From G965276675 sp965276675 (GTDB lineage Bacteria; Acidobacteriota; Terriglobia; Terriglobales; Acidobacteriaceae), in NCBI GenBank assembly GCA_965276675.1, contig OZ255624.1, positions 1,798,001 through 1,862,000 on the forward strand: a stretch of 64,000 nt of DNA, in the 5' to 3' direction. The translations under genes and the position numbers were made by a program. The notes below the pieces were generated by a model. That model saw only the letters and a program-made list of their open reading frames with translations, searched no databases and was not told the origin of the DNA. This document shows, one piece after another, positions 32,375-41,551 of this stretch (the first letter of the stretch is position 1; every line of letters begins with the position of its first letter).

Positions 32375-34360
32375 CTACTTTTGGGCGGCCGCGATGCTGC
32401 GCACGGGGACGAAACCGACCGCGGTCACTTCGACCTCGCTCAGGCCAGGCCCTGAGCGAGACTCCGGTTCGGCTGGATGAAAGTGCGCATGGATGGTTTC
32501 CGCCAGCTTGCGCGGGACCACGGATGTCAGTGCGTCAAGGCCGGCCTGCTGAATCGCGCGCAAGCTGCCAAAGTGCTCGATCAGGCGGGTGCGGGTGCGA
32601 GCGCCCACGCCGGAGACCTCAAGCAGCTCCGACTGCCGGTCGCGGATCTCGCGGCGTTTACGGTGGTATGTGACGGCAAAGCGATGCGACTCGTCGCGGA
32701 TCTTCTGTACCAGGTGGAGCACAGGCGAGCGGCGGTCCAGCACTATGGGGTCGTCCTCCTGGCCGTAGAGGTAGATCAGCTCCTCGCGCTTGGCGATCGA
32801 GGCTAGGGGCTGCGTGGTGATGCCTAGCTCCTCCAGCGCGTCGGCAGCGGCGTGTAGCTGGCCCAAGCCGCCATCGATCAGGACCAGGCTGGGCATCTCG
32901 CGTTGTTCTTCCAGCAAACGTTTGTAGCGGCGGCCTACCACCTCGCGCATGGACGCGAAGTCGTCCACGCCCGTCACGGTTTTGACCTGGAACTTGCGAT
33001 AGTCCGACTTCTTCATCGCACCGTCTTCCCACACCACCATAGAGGCCACGGTCTCCGCGCCCTGGATGTGCGAGATGTCGAAGCACTCGATGCGGCGGGG
33101 CAGCTCTGGCAGCACGAGGAGGTCCTGAAGTGTGTCCTGGATCGCCTTCATCGTCGGTTGCATCACGCGGAAGCGCTGGTCATAGCTCTGCTTTGCGTTC
33201 TGCGCGACTAAGTCGACCAGCGAGCGCTTGTCACCACGCTGCGGAGCTGTGATCTCCACGCGATGCCCCGTGCGGTCGGCCAGCAGGTGGCAAAGCGCGT
33301 CGCGGTCGGGAAAGTCCACCGGTAGCAGAATGCAACGCGGGATGTACTGCTGATCGATGTAGAGCTGCTTCAGCAATGCGGAGAAGAACGCGCCCGGATT
33401 AAACCAGGATTGGGCTAAACCCACCTTTGCTTCGCTCAAGTGAGTCATCCCTTCTTCTGCAGGAATCTCTTCGAGCGGTTCCGCCTCGATGACCAACTCA
33501 GGCAGATCCTCCCAGAACATCTCGCGGCGGTCGACGATCTTGCCGCCGCGCATATGGAAGAGATTTACGGCGATCATGCCGCTTTCGTAGTGGTAGCCGA
33601 AGACGTCCGCATCGTCGTTGTCCGCCGTAGCGATGCGCTGCTTCTCCTGCACCTGATTCACCGTGATAAGCAGGTCGCGGTACTTCGCGGCAAGCTCGTA
33701 TTGTTCAGCGAGGGCAGATGCTTCCATGCGCTGTTCCAGCGAGCGCCCAAGCTCCTGCTGCCGTCCCTCCAGAAAGAGCTGCGCATCCCGGACGGACTCG
33801 CGGTAGAGCTCAGGAGTGGTCAGCCCTTCCACGCAGGGACCTTGGCAGCGCTTGATGTAGTACTGCAGGCAAGGCCGCTTGTAGTAGCGCGACAAATCGA
33901 GCTTGCAGCTGGGCAGCAGAAAGCTGCGATGCAGCAGCTCGACCACGCGGTGCGCCAGGTTGCCGGGGAAGTACGGGCCGTAGTACGCGCTGCCATCTTT
34001 GCGCAGCCGGCGGGTGACGAAGACCTTAGGGTGACGATCGCCCAGCGTGAGTTTGACGTAAGGGTAGGTCTTATCGTCGCGCAGAAGGATGTTAAAGCGC
34101 GGTTTGCGCTGCTTGATGAGGTTGTTTTCCAGCGCCAACGCTTCGCGCTCATTGTCGACCAGGATATAGTCAAGGTTGACTGCCTCCCGCATCAGGGAAC
34201 CGGTCTTGGCATTGGCCTGACTGGATTCCAGCAGGTACGACCGGACGCGCGCGCGCAGGTTCTTGGCCTTGCCCACATAGATGACCTCGCCCTCGGCGTT
34301 CTTGTAGAGGTACACGCCGGGCCGCGTCGGGAGGGTCCGAATCTTTTGCTGGAGGTCCAT
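32375..34360 (-). CDS. uvrC: excinuclease ABC subunit C
   Basis: Makes the two incisions in nucleotide excision repair. 661 residues, about 50 longer than many homologues. N-terminal GIY-YIG nuclease: PGVYLYKNAEGEVIYVGKAKNLRARV near 14-39. UVR motif region around SALAEQYELAAKYRDLL (UvrB binding), the RNase-H-like nuclease with ECFDISHIQG and VLIDGGLGQL, and helix-hairpin-helix segments LLEVSGVGARTRTRLIEHFGSLRAI. The last residues (ESRSGPGLSEVEV) are encoded by a REP-like palindrome, so the extended tail is probably acquired. uvrA lies about 3 kb away, on the same strand. Confidence 0.96.
   Translation of the reverse strand: MDLQQKIRTLPTRPGVYLYKNAEGEVIYVGKAKNLRARVRSYLLESSQANAKTGSLMREAVNLDYILVDNEREALALENNLIKQRKPRFNILLRDDKTYPYVKLTLGDRHPKVFVTRRLRKDGSAYYGPYFPGNLAHRVVELLHRSFLLPSCKLDLSRYYKRPCLQYYIKRCQGPCVEGLTTPELYRESVRDAQLFLEGRQQELGRSLEQRMEASALAEQYELAAKYRDLLITVNQVQEKQRIATADNDDADVFGYHYESGMIAVNLFHMRGGKIVDRREMFWEDLPELVIEAEPLEEIPAEEGMTHLSEAKVGLAQSWFNPGAFFSALLKQLYIDQQYIPRCILLPVDFPDRDALCHLLADRTGHRVEITAPQRGDKRSLVDLVAQNAKQSYDQRFRVMQPTMKAIQDTLQDLLVLPELPRRIECFDISHIQGAETVASMVVWEDGAMKKSDYRKFQVKTVTGVDDFASMREVVGRRYKRLLEEQREMPSLVLIDGGLGQLHAAADALEELGITTQPLASIAKREELIYLYGQEDDPIVLDRRSPVLHLVQKIRDESHRFAVTYHRKRREIRDRQSELLEVSGVGARTRTRLIEHFGSLRAIQQAGLDALTSVVPRKLAETIHAHFHPAEPESRSGPGLSEVEVTAVGFVPVRSIAAAQK
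32435..32460. repeat. REP-like palindrome inside the 3' end of uvrC
   Basis: CTCGCTCAGG at 32435-32444 and CCTGAGCGAG at 32451-32460 form a perfect 10-base inverted repeat with a 6-base loop. It lies within the last 30 codons of uvrC and encodes part of its C-terminal tail. The arrangement matches common extragenic palindromes of the CTCAGG...CCTGAG type. Confidence 0.7.
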
Positions 34361-34664
34361 ACTGATGGTTACTCTAGTGTAACCCCGGGAGATGGCTTGA
34401 TCCTGCCGGAAGGCTCAGAGTGTTAAAGCGAGGTAAAAGGTGCGTGCAAATTGTGCACAGGGGCCTAAACTGTCTAGGAGGAATAGATTCAAATTACACA
34501 TTTGAAGGGTTTTACAATTCCGCCGCTTTGGCATGTGTCGTGCATCTTATTCCTCATAATGTTCGGAGTAGCTGGAGTTCTGTTCCCCCCGTTCTTTTCT
34601 GCTAAAAAATGAACACGGTTCGCGACCGGACAAATGTCGCACGAACTATAGGAGTGTTAGATAT
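34361..34664. other. 304-base divergent intergenic region
   Basis: Between uvrC and the OmpA lipoprotein gene. An AT-richer stretch (34485-34620) presumably holds the lipoprotein promoter, but no good -35/-10 pair with proper spacing stood out. No gene or repeat seen. Confidence 0.4.
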
Positions 34665-35405
34665 ATGACCCAGATTGAGCGGAATCGCTGTTTGCTTGGC
34701 TGTGCAGTTCTTTCTCTGCCCGTGCTCCTTGCTGCCGGTTGCAGCAGCAAGAATTATGTCCGGAGCCAGACCACGCCGATTATCCAGCACACCAATGAGC
34801 TGGACGACAAGACCGCAGCCAACCACCGCGATTTGCAGAACCTGACCGACAAGACGCAAGGGGGCATTAACAAGGCACAGCAGTCGGCGGATACCGCAAG
34901 CCAGAGTGCCCAAAGCGCGGGACAGGCCGCCAACACAGCTCAGCAGAGCGCGCAAGAGGCGGTCAATCGCGCCTCCTCGCTCGCCAGCGTTGTCTCGAAC
35001 CTGGACAACTACAAGCAAATTGCAACCACATCGGTTACGTTTGCCTTTGACAAAGCCGTGCTCACGCGCTCCGATAAGGAACAGCTGGACCAGGTGGGTT
35101 CGCAGTTGAGCGGAGCGAGAGGGTACATCCTCGAGGTGACGGGCGGCACGGATTCGGTCGGCAGCGCGCAATACAACTACGAGCTCAGCCAGCGTCGCGC
35201 CGAGGCCGTAGTGCAGTATCTCGCCTCCAAGTACAACGTGCCCGCGCACAAGTTCTACCTGATCGGCATTGGCGAGGATAAGGAAGTCGCTCCCAATTCC
35301 ACCGCCGCTGGACGTAAGAAGAACCGCCGGGTGGAGGTGCAGGTGCTCTCGAATGCATCCTCGAACGGATCTGCAACACCTGGACAGCCCGGGGCAGGTC
35401 AGTAG
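34665..35405 (+). CDS. OmpA/Pal-like peptidoglycan-binding lipoprotein with coiled-coil spacer
   Basis: 246 residues. A lipoprotein signal peptide with lipobox LAAGC (Cys25) gives outer- or inner-membrane lipid anchoring. Residues about 40-110 are Ala/Gln/Ser-rich with heptad character (NLTDKTQGGINKAQQSADTAS), an extended or coiled spacer. The C-terminal OmpA domain shows SVTFAFDKAVLTRSDKEQLDQ, YNYELSQRRAEAVVQYL and KKNRRVEVQVL, with the Asp and Arg typical for diaminopimelate binding. Similar proteins tether the outer membrane to peptidoglycan. A hairpin terminator follows about 50 bases after the stop. Confidence 0.9.
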   Translation: MTQIERNRCLLGCAVLSLPVLLAAGCSSKNYVRSQTTPIIQHTNELDDKTAANHRDLQNLTDKTQGGINKAQQSADTASQSAQSAGQAANTAQQSAQEAVNRASSLASVVSNLDNYKQIATTSVTFAFDKAVLTRSDKEQLDQVGSQLSGARGYILEVTGGTDSVGSAQYNYELSQRRAEAVVQYLASKYNVPAHKFYLIGIGEDKEVAPNSTAAGRKKNRRVEVQVLSNASSNGSATPGQPGAGQ

Positions 35406-35458
35406 CGGATCACAGTTCAGCCACGCTGACAGGGAGTCAGACTGTGGCGGAAAGAAAA

Positions 35459-35486
35459 CGGCCAGGGCCACGCCCCGGCCGTTTTT
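35459..35486 (+). terminator. intrinsic terminator after the OmpA lipoprotein gene
   Basis: ACGGCC at 35459-35464 pairs with GGCCGT at 35477-35482, followed by TTTTTC. Four A residues precede the stem on the other side (aaaacg), so it may also stop transcription from pyrE. Confidence 0.7.
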
Positions 35487-35520
35487 CTTTGTGGTGGAAG
35501 TCGCAAATGGATCCGATACG

Positions 35521-36123
35521 TCACAGCGGTATGTGCTTCACGTGTTCGCCGCGGACGTCGTCGGAGGTAAAAAGCGCGTAGAAGGGTGCGCCGTTCGCGG
35601 CTGCTTCCACAGCGGCCCGTCCCTTCGCTTCCAGTCGCTCGACCAGGCAGACCACGCCAATAACGCGCATCTCGGCTGCGTGCGCCGCTTCAATCGCGTT
35701 GACCGTTGAGGCGCCTGTGGTGCAGACGTCGTCCACGATGAGCACAGGCGCCATGCGCTCCACGAAACCTTCAATACGCCGGCCTGTGCCGTGGGCTTTC
35801 TCTGCTTTGCGGACCAGAAAGCCTTGGACCAGACGGGCGCTTGGCTCCGCGAGGGCGCGGTAGGCGCTGGCTGTCGCGACATTCGAGACGATGGGATCTG
35901 CGCCGAGTGTGAGACCGCCGACGGCATGCGGCTGCAGGTGATGGTGGCTCAAGAGATCCAGGATTGCGAGACCGGTCAGGCGACCGCCCTCGGCGTCCAG
36001 CGTCGTGGCGCGACAGTCGACATAGTAGTCGCTCTTGCCGCCAGAGGAGAGGGTGAAGTCGCCGAGACGGAACGATTTCCGAGCGAGCATTGTGAGCAGG
36101 GCAGAGCGTGAGGAGGAGGCCAT
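35521..36123 (-). CDS. pyrE: orotate phosphoribosyltransferase
   Basis: Forms OMP from orotate and PRPP in pyrimidine synthesis. 200 residues. N-terminal FTLSSGGKSDYYVDCR binds orotate; the PRPP loop is VLIVDDVCTTGAST near 126-139; the GGLTLGADPIV stretch is the pyrophosphate-binding region. All are canonical. The CPBP protease gene is 69 bases upstream on the same strand, with a short gap, so they may share a transcript. The stop faces the terminator at 35459-35486. Confidence 0.95.
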   Translation of the reverse strand: MASSSRSALLTMLARKSFRLGDFTLSSGGKSDYYVDCRATTLDAEGGRLTGLAILDLLSHHHLQPHAVGGLTLGADPIVSNVATASAYRALAEPSARLVQGFLVRKAEKAHGTGRRIEGFVERMAPVLIVDDVCTTGASTVNAIEAAHAAEMRVIGVVCLVERLEAKGRAAVEAAANGAPFYALFTSDDVRGEHVKHIPL

Positions 36124-36192
36124 CGCTCCCTAGTTTATCGGAGTTGAGTGTAGCGGAGTTGCTGTACGTGTGAAGAGTGAACAGCCCTGCTG

Positions 36193-37206
36193 CTAGTTGT
36201 TCATCTTGTCCAGATGCCGAAAGCCGCCAGTACCGATGAAGAGCAGAGTGAAGATGGTGGCGTTGTAGACAGCGTGTACCAGGGTGCTGGCGGCAAAGGA
36301 GTGAGTGCGGATGCGCACAAAACAGAGCACCAGACTGACGCAGAAGAGTACAGAAAGCGGCGCCAAGGCGTGTGCCAGTTGACCGGCATGCAGCAGTGCG
36401 AAACCGATGCTAGTGACGATCGACGCAAAAATGATTGCTGGGGTGCTCCAGTGCTCGTCAGCTACTGGAAACCCTAGGGAATTGATGCTGCTAGCCGGAG
36501 AGGACGGAAGGGGCATTTCATCCTCCATCGGGGTGTCGAGGACGGCAAGGTCGCGAGAGCCGGAGCGTCGCGCCACCCAATCCCATGCGCTGGCAAGAGA
36601 GGGAAGAAGAAATCCGCGAAAGAAAAGCTCCTCAAATGCCGGGGCCACGGTGACGCCAAAGATGGCGAGCAGCCAGACACCCACCGGATTCTGGAAAAAC
36701 TTTTCGATCGGTAGATCTTTGGGAATGGGCAGGTAATGGGAGAGGAACTGAATCGCGACGCTGAGGACAACGCCAGTGATCACCAGCGGCGCCCAGCGCC
36801 GCCGAACAACAGAGCCACACCAGTGCAGGCCGGTGAGAAATGGGCGATGCCATATGAGGGGGAAGACGCCCCAACCAAACAGGCCGGCCACAGTGTACAT
36901 GGCCACTTCGAGTGGCACGACAATCCGAGGATCGCTCTCCATTTGCAGGACGGTCTCGTGATGAAAGGCCGGAATCTTGCGCAACAGACCGGAGAGGGCC
37001 AGGCTAGTGAGGAGCAATGCAAAGAGGATCATTGCAAGAAAGATGAACGTGTGGCCGAGATTTGGGATGGATCGCCGCAGCCGCCCGGCCGGGACGAAGA
37101 TATCTCTGGAGGTAATCTCCGCCGGAGAGTCTGGGCCGTACTCGGGAGGCGCAGCAGCGGGCGAAAGTAGTCTAGGGTCAATGGGCATGGAAGTTTTTGG
37201 AGACAT
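36193..37206 (-). CDS. CPBP-family intramembrane metalloprotease
   Basis: 337 residues with several hydrophobic spans. Catalytic motifs: EELFFRGFLLP (Glu-Glu-x3-Arg), FALLHAGQLAHALAP (His) and TLVHAVYNATIF (His-x3-Asn), in that order, as in the CAAX prenyl protease/Rce1-like family. Many bacterial members have unknown substrates; some give bacteriocin self-immunity. It begins 7 bases after the uvrA stop on the same strand. A Pro-rich cytoplasmic N-terminus precedes the first span. Confidence 0.9.
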   Translation of the reverse strand: MSPKTSMPIDPRLLSPAAAPPEYGPDSPAEITSRDIFVPAGRLRRSIPNLGHTFIFLAMILFALLLTSLALSGLLRKIPAFHHETVLQMESDPRIVVPLEVAMYTVAGLFGWGVFPLIWHRPFLTGLHWCGSVVRRRWAPLVITGVVLSVAIQFLSHYLPIPKDLPIEKFFQNPVGVWLLAIFGVTVAPAFEELFFRGFLLPSLASAWDWVARRSGSRDLAVLDTPMEDEMPLPSSPASSINSLGFPVADEHWSTPAIIFASIVTSIGFALLHAGQLAHALAPLSVLFCVSLVLCFVRIRTHSFAASTLVHAVYNATIFTLLFIGTGGFRHLDKMNN

Positions 37207-37213
37207 TGGGAGC

Positions 37214-40090
37214 TTATTGGACGGTGACGGCCTCGATTTTGCTTTTTTTCAGCTTATCCGGAACGGAGGCGCCTCTGCGTGCCTTTTTCTCCGGTTCTCT
37301 TGAGATCTCTGGCATCAGAAGGGGGAGATGACGGCGCAGAAACTCTGCCGTATGCGATCCGTGCGCAGCGGCGACCTGCTCCGGCGTTCCGGCCGCGACG
37401 ATCTCCCCACCCTCTTCGCCGCCCTCCGGGCCGAGGTCGATGATCCAGTCGGCATTGCGGATCACATCGAGATTGTGCTCGATAATGATGATTGTGTTGC
37501 CTAGATCCGACAGGCGGTGTAGCACTTCCATCAGCTTGCGCACATCGTCAAAGTGCAGCCCGGTTGTGGGCTCATCGAGTAGATAGAGTGTTTTGCCGGT
37601 CTGGCGTTTTGAGAGCTCGCGGGCCAGCTTCATCCGCTGCGCCTCCCCGCCGGAGAGCGTGGTCGCGGCTTGGCCCAGGTGAACGTAGCCCAACCCTACA
37701 TCGACCAGGGTCTGCAGCTTGTTGTAGACCTGCGGGATGTCGGCGAGGACGGGCAGCGCGTCTGCGATGGAGAGCTCAAGGATGTCCGCGATGGAGTAGC
37801 CGTGGAAACGCACCGAGAGCGTCTCCTGATTGTAACGACGACCGTTACATACGTCGCACAAGACGTACACATCCGGCAGGAAATTCATCTCGATGCGACG
37901 CTGCCCCTCTCCCTGGCAGGCTTCGCAGCGGCCGCCGCCCACGTTGAAGGAGAAGCGACCAGGTTTATAGCCGCGCTCGCGCGATTCCGGCAGCATGGCG
38001 AAGAGATCGCGGATCGCGCTGAAGACGCCGGTGTAGGTGGCCGGATTCGACCGCGGCGTGCGGCCGATCGGGGACTGATCGATGCGCACAGCTTTATCGA
38101 TCTGCTCGATGCCCTTGACGGATTTGTGCGCGCCGGGCGTCTCGCGCGACCGGTAGAGCTGCTGCGCAAGCGCGCGGTAGAGGATGTCATTGACCAGGGT
38201 GCTCTTGCCGGAGCCGGAGACCCCGGTGATCACGGTCATGACATTGAGCGGGAAGCGGGCAGTAACATTTTTCAGGTTGTGCTCGCGCGCTCCTTCGACG
38301 GTGATCCAGTTCTTGCCGACGGGGCGCGGCTCTGTGCGGTGTACGACCGTAGCTTCGCCGGAGAGATAGCGACCCGTCAGCGAGTCCGGAGCCGCCATGA
38401 TCTGGGCCGGCGTGCCTTCGGCTACAACGTGACCACCCAGCTTGCCCGCGCCCGGACCGAGGTCCAGCACGTAGTCAGCATGACGGATGGTGTCTTCGTC
38501 GTGCTCGACGACCAGGATGGTGTTGCCCAAGTTACGGAGCGACTCCAGCGCGGCAATCAGACGCATGTTGTCGCGTTGGTGAAGTCCGATCGAGGGCTCG
38601 TCCAAAACGTAAAGAACTCCTCGCAGGCGCGAGCCGATCTGCGTGGCCAGGCGGATGCGCTGCCCCTCGCCGCCGGAAAGTGTCGCGGCGTTGCGATCGA
38701 GCGCCAGGTAATTCAGACCCACAGCATTCAGGAACTCGAGACGCTCCACGATCTCGCGCCGGAGTCGCTCCGCGATCAGGGCGTCGCGAGGGGAGAAGGT
38801 CAGGTCGCGGGCCGCAGTAAGCGCGCGCTGGAGGGGCAGGCCGGTGAAGTCGGCGATCGACAGGGAACCGACCTTGACCGCGAGCGAAGCCGGTCGCAGC
38901 CGCTTGCCGTGACAGACCGGGCAGACGGTTGCGGACATGTAGTTCATCAGCCATTCGCGATAGCTGTCGGACTTAGATTCTTCCAGCGAATCGCGCAGCC
39001 AGGCCAGCACTCCGTGGAAGCCGGTGCGCGGCGCTTCCTGCGATCCGGGTCCGTAGAGCAGCAGCTTCTGTTCCTTTTCGGAGAGCTGTTCGAAAGGAGT
39101 CTCCAGCTTGATCTTGTACTTCTGTGCGGCCAACTTGGCGAGCCGGGCGAGGTACTGCGAGCCGGAACCCGGACCGAGGGCGCCGTCGAGTAACGGCTTG
39201 CTCCAATCGGTCACGACTTTTGCCGGATCGAAGTCGTAGATGCTGCCCAGCCCATGGCATTCAGGGCATGCCCCGTAAGTGCTATTGAAGGAAAAACTGC
39301 GAGGCTCCAACTTAGGGACATCGAGTCCGCAATCGGGGCACGCCATGGAGGAGGAGTAGAGCTGCTCGCCTCCCTCGGCGGTTCCGATCACGACCAGACC
39401 GTTGGCCATTCCCAGTGCTTTCGCTACTGAGGCTTCGAGTCGTTTGTCGACTCCAGGCTTGAGCACGATGCGATCGACGATGGCTTCTACCGTGTGGTTC
39501 TTGCGCCTCTCGAGCTGGATGGGCTCAGCCAGGTCGCGGACCTCGCCATCGATGCGGGCGCGAAAACCCTGCTGGTCGAGTGTATCGAGCAGGTCTTTGA
39601 ACTCGCCCTTGCGGCCGCGCACGACCGGCGCATAGACGATGAGGCGTTCGCCGGCCGGGAGTGCCAGCACGCGTTCCACGATCTGCTCCGCGGATTGACG
39701 AGAGATGGGATTGCCGCAGCCCGGGCAGTGCGGAACGCCGACAGAGGCGTAAAGAAGGCGGAGGTAGTCGTATATCTCCGTGATGGTGCCGACGGTGGAG
39801 CGGGGCGAACGACTGGTGGTCTTCTGCTCGATGGAGATGGCGGGGCTGAGACCTTCGATGGAATCGACGTCGGGCCGCTCGATCTGATCGAGGAACTGGC
39901 GAGCGTAGGCGGAGAGAGTTTCGACGTAGCGGCGCTGGCCCTCGGCATAGATAGTGTCGAACGCCAGCGAAGATTTGCCGGAGCCGGAGAGTCCGGTGAT
40001 AACGGTCAGTGTGTTGCGCGGAATTTGCACGTTGATGTCTTGCAGATTGTGCTGCCGTGCGCCGCGGACGGTGATGTGAGCAATGGTCAT
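37214..40090 (-). CDS. uvrA: excinuclease ABC subunit A
   Basis: Damage-recognition ATPase of nucleotide excision repair. 958 residues, full length. Two ABC modules: N-terminal Walker A GLSGSGKSSLAFDT near 33-46, first signature LSGGEGQRIRLATQ, Walker B YVLDEPSIGLHQRD; C-terminal Walker A GVSGSGKSTL, signature LSGGEAQRMKLAREL and YLLDEPTTGLHFDD. Zinc sites: CPGCGN, CPVCHGK, and CEACQGEGQR...CDVCNGRRYN. The start ATG at 40090 gives MTIAHITVRGARQHNL. UvrC is on the same strand further along; uvrB is not in the window. Confidence 0.97.
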   Translation of the reverse strand: MTIAHITVRGARQHNLQDINVQIPRNTLTVITGLSGSGKSSLAFDTIYAEGQRRYVETLSAYARQFLDQIERPDVDSIEGLSPAISIEQKTTSRSPRSTVGTITEIYDYLRLLYASVGVPHCPGCGNPISRQSAEQIVERVLALPAGERLIVYAPVVRGRKGEFKDLLDTLDQQGFRARIDGEVRDLAEPIQLERRKNHTVEAIVDRIVLKPGVDKRLEASVAKALGMANGLVVIGTAEGGEQLYSSSMACPDCGLDVPKLEPRSFSFNSTYGACPECHGLGSIYDFDPAKVVTDWSKPLLDGALGPGSGSQYLARLAKLAAQKYKIKLETPFEQLSEKEQKLLLYGPGSQEAPRTGFHGVLAWLRDSLEESKSDSYREWLMNYMSATVCPVCHGKRLRPASLAVKVGSLSIADFTGLPLQRALTAARDLTFSPRDALIAERLRREIVERLEFLNAVGLNYLALDRNAATLSGGEGQRIRLATQIGSRLRGVLYVLDEPSIGLHQRDNMRLIAALESLRNLGNTILVVEHDEDTIRHADYVLDLGPGAGKLGGHVVAEGTPAQIMAAPDSLTGRYLSGEATVVHRTEPRPVGKNWITVEGAREHNLKNVTARFPLNVMTVITGVSGSGKSTLVNDILYRALAQQLYRSRETPGAHKSVKGIEQIDKAVRIDQSPIGRTPRSNPATYTGVFSAIRDLFAMLPESRERGYKPGRFSFNVGGGRCEACQGEGQRRIEMNFLPDVYVLCDVCNGRRYNQETLSVRFHGYSIADILELSIADALPVLADIPQVYNKLQTLVDVGLGYVHLGQAATTLSGGEAQRMKLARELSKRQTGKTLYLLDEPTTGLHFDDVRKLMEVLHRLSDLGNTIIIIEHNLDVIRNADWIIDLGPEGGEEGGEIVAAGTPEQVAAAHGSHTAEFLRRHLPLLMPEISREPEKKARRGASVPDKLKKSKIEAVTVQ

Positions 40091-40375
40091 GAAATTTAGG
40101 AGATAAAAACCTGGAGGGTGCTCGCGGGATGCGTCAGAAGACTGTTACGAATCACTGCGCGGGTGCGAGGGATCGTGACGAATACCGCCCTAGCAGTATC
40201 TTATTCGTCAACAGAAACAAGGGCAACGGGCGACAGAGTTCTGCGACAATGACATCGAAGTCCAAAGAAGCAGTGTAGAAATACGGAGCCGCTTGAATTG
40301 CCAGGTATAGCTGCTCGGTAGACCGAATGACAGTGGTTTCGACAACTTACTCTTTCGAGCTTGTGAAGGCCAGTT

Positions 40376-40567
40376 ATGGATGCAATGAACTTGGTGATGT
40401 TGGTATGTGCGGTACTTGCAGCACTTGCCTTTGGCGTTTTGCTCGGCTACGCGGCCTGCCAGGCGCTCTTTTCAGTATTACGTATTCACGCACAGTCGGT
40501 CTCTGCGCAAAGCGCTCGGCTGGAGATTTCGGAGACCCCAGCCGCTCAGGTCCAGACCGCCTCCTGA
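40376..40567 (+). CDS. small single-span membrane protein
   Basis: 63 residues: MNLVMLVCAVLAALAFGVLLGYAACQALFSVL forms one clear membrane span after a short N-terminus, and a polar tail ends PAAQVQTAS. Starts with ATG at 40376. It sits alone between uvrA and the STN-domain gene (convergent with it). No family recognised; judged real because of the clear span and plausible start. Confidence 0.5.
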   Translation: MDAMNLVMLVCAVLAALAFGVLLGYAACQALFSVLRIHAQSVSAQSARLEISETPAAQVQTAS

Positions 40568-40586
40568 GACAACCTATTCTTAACAA

Positions 40587-41366
40587 CTACTGCGGCGGTT
40601 GTAGCTGATTCCGCTGCTGCTGCATCTGTTGCATCTGCAACATAAGCTGCTGTGGGGTTTTGGGCACCTGTGGTGGCACTCCGGGTGAGGGTGGTGGCGC
40701 GTTGCCCACCTGATCATCCATCGAGCTATCGTCATCCGACTCTTCATCGCTCGAAGCAGGGCGACGTTGAGGTGAGGACGCAGCATTGGTGGCCGGCGGC
40801 CCGGACGTCTTTTGCGTGAGTAACAACTCCCGCGGCGCGCCATTGGCCAGATCGCCAACCATCAAGACGTTATAAGATGTTCCATTCAATAGCGATGCAA
40901 GCACATCGCGTGGATTTCCCGGTCCAAACGAGCCAAAGACGCGCTCGTCGCCCGACACGCCTTCCAGGTGCATGCCAGTGCTGCTTGCAACCTGATGCAG
41001 TATGGCGACTAGACTGGCGTTGTTGGCTTGAACAGTCAGCGATCCGGGCCGCTCTTCGACGGTGGCCGGAACCGGCGGCTGGTCAAGCATGTTCGGAGGC
41101 GCCGCCGGCGTCTGCGGCACTTCAGCGGAGCCTGATGTTAGCGCGGGATCCGCTGCAACGCTCCCTTGCTTGGGAACACCATGCTGGGCTCCGTCGCGCA
41201 GGTGTACATCACGGGTCTGGGCAAAGGCCTGCGGTGTTGCAGCTATAAGGCTTACTCCGGCTAGCAAGAGACTCGCCGCAGCAAGTTGCCCAAGCCTCGC
41301 TTTCCGGTGCGCCACGGCAGTGGGTCTGACCTGCGGAGTGAAATGCACGTGAGAGTACGGATCCAT
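40587..41366 (-). CDS. exported protein with a secretin/TonB-N-terminal (STN)-like domain
   Basis: 259 residues from the ATG at 41366; an in-frame start at 41390 adds eight. A late signal/anchor segment (LGQLAAASLLLAGVSLIAATPQAFA) follows a basic N-terminus. Residues about 108-170 (SLTVQANNASLVAILHQVASSTGMHLEG, then DVLASLLNGTSYNVLMVG) match the STN fold: the first half forms the beta-alpha-beta and the second ends in the ...Y.V.. strand. The domain normally sits at the N-terminus of secretins and TonB receptors, but here it stands alone, with an acidic linker and a Gln-rich tail. Possibly a pilus or secretion accessory. Function unknown. Confidence 0.65.
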   Translation of the reverse strand: MDPYSHVHFTPQVRPTAVAHRKARLGQLAAASLLLAGVSLIAATPQAFAQTRDVHLRDGAQHGVPKQGSVAADPALTSGSAEVPQTPAAPPNMLDQPPVPATVEERPGSLTVQANNASLVAILHQVASSTGMHLEGVSGDERVFGSFGPGNPRDVLASLLNGTSYNVLMVGDLANGAPRELLLTQKTSGPPATNAASSPQRRPASSDEESDDDSSMDDQVGNAPPPSPGVPPQVPKTPQQLMLQMQQMQQQRNQLQPPQ

Positions 41367-41551
41367 AGCAGTTGCGCGCGCGTGAACCATTACGAGCCCG
41401 TACCTTTCTCAACTCTAAGATTATACTCACCCTCAATTTGCGCGGCCATCACTTCCAGATCTTACTTCCGCTACCTGCGGTGCATGGGTCTTTGCACTGA
41501 AGGGTAGCTTTGTGTTGAAGTAAGGCGAGTTCGGGATTGAGTTGGCAACAT

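Noticed and set aside
37670..39193. 507-codon open frame opposite uvrA
   Set aside because: Antisense of uvrA, with no recognisable domain.
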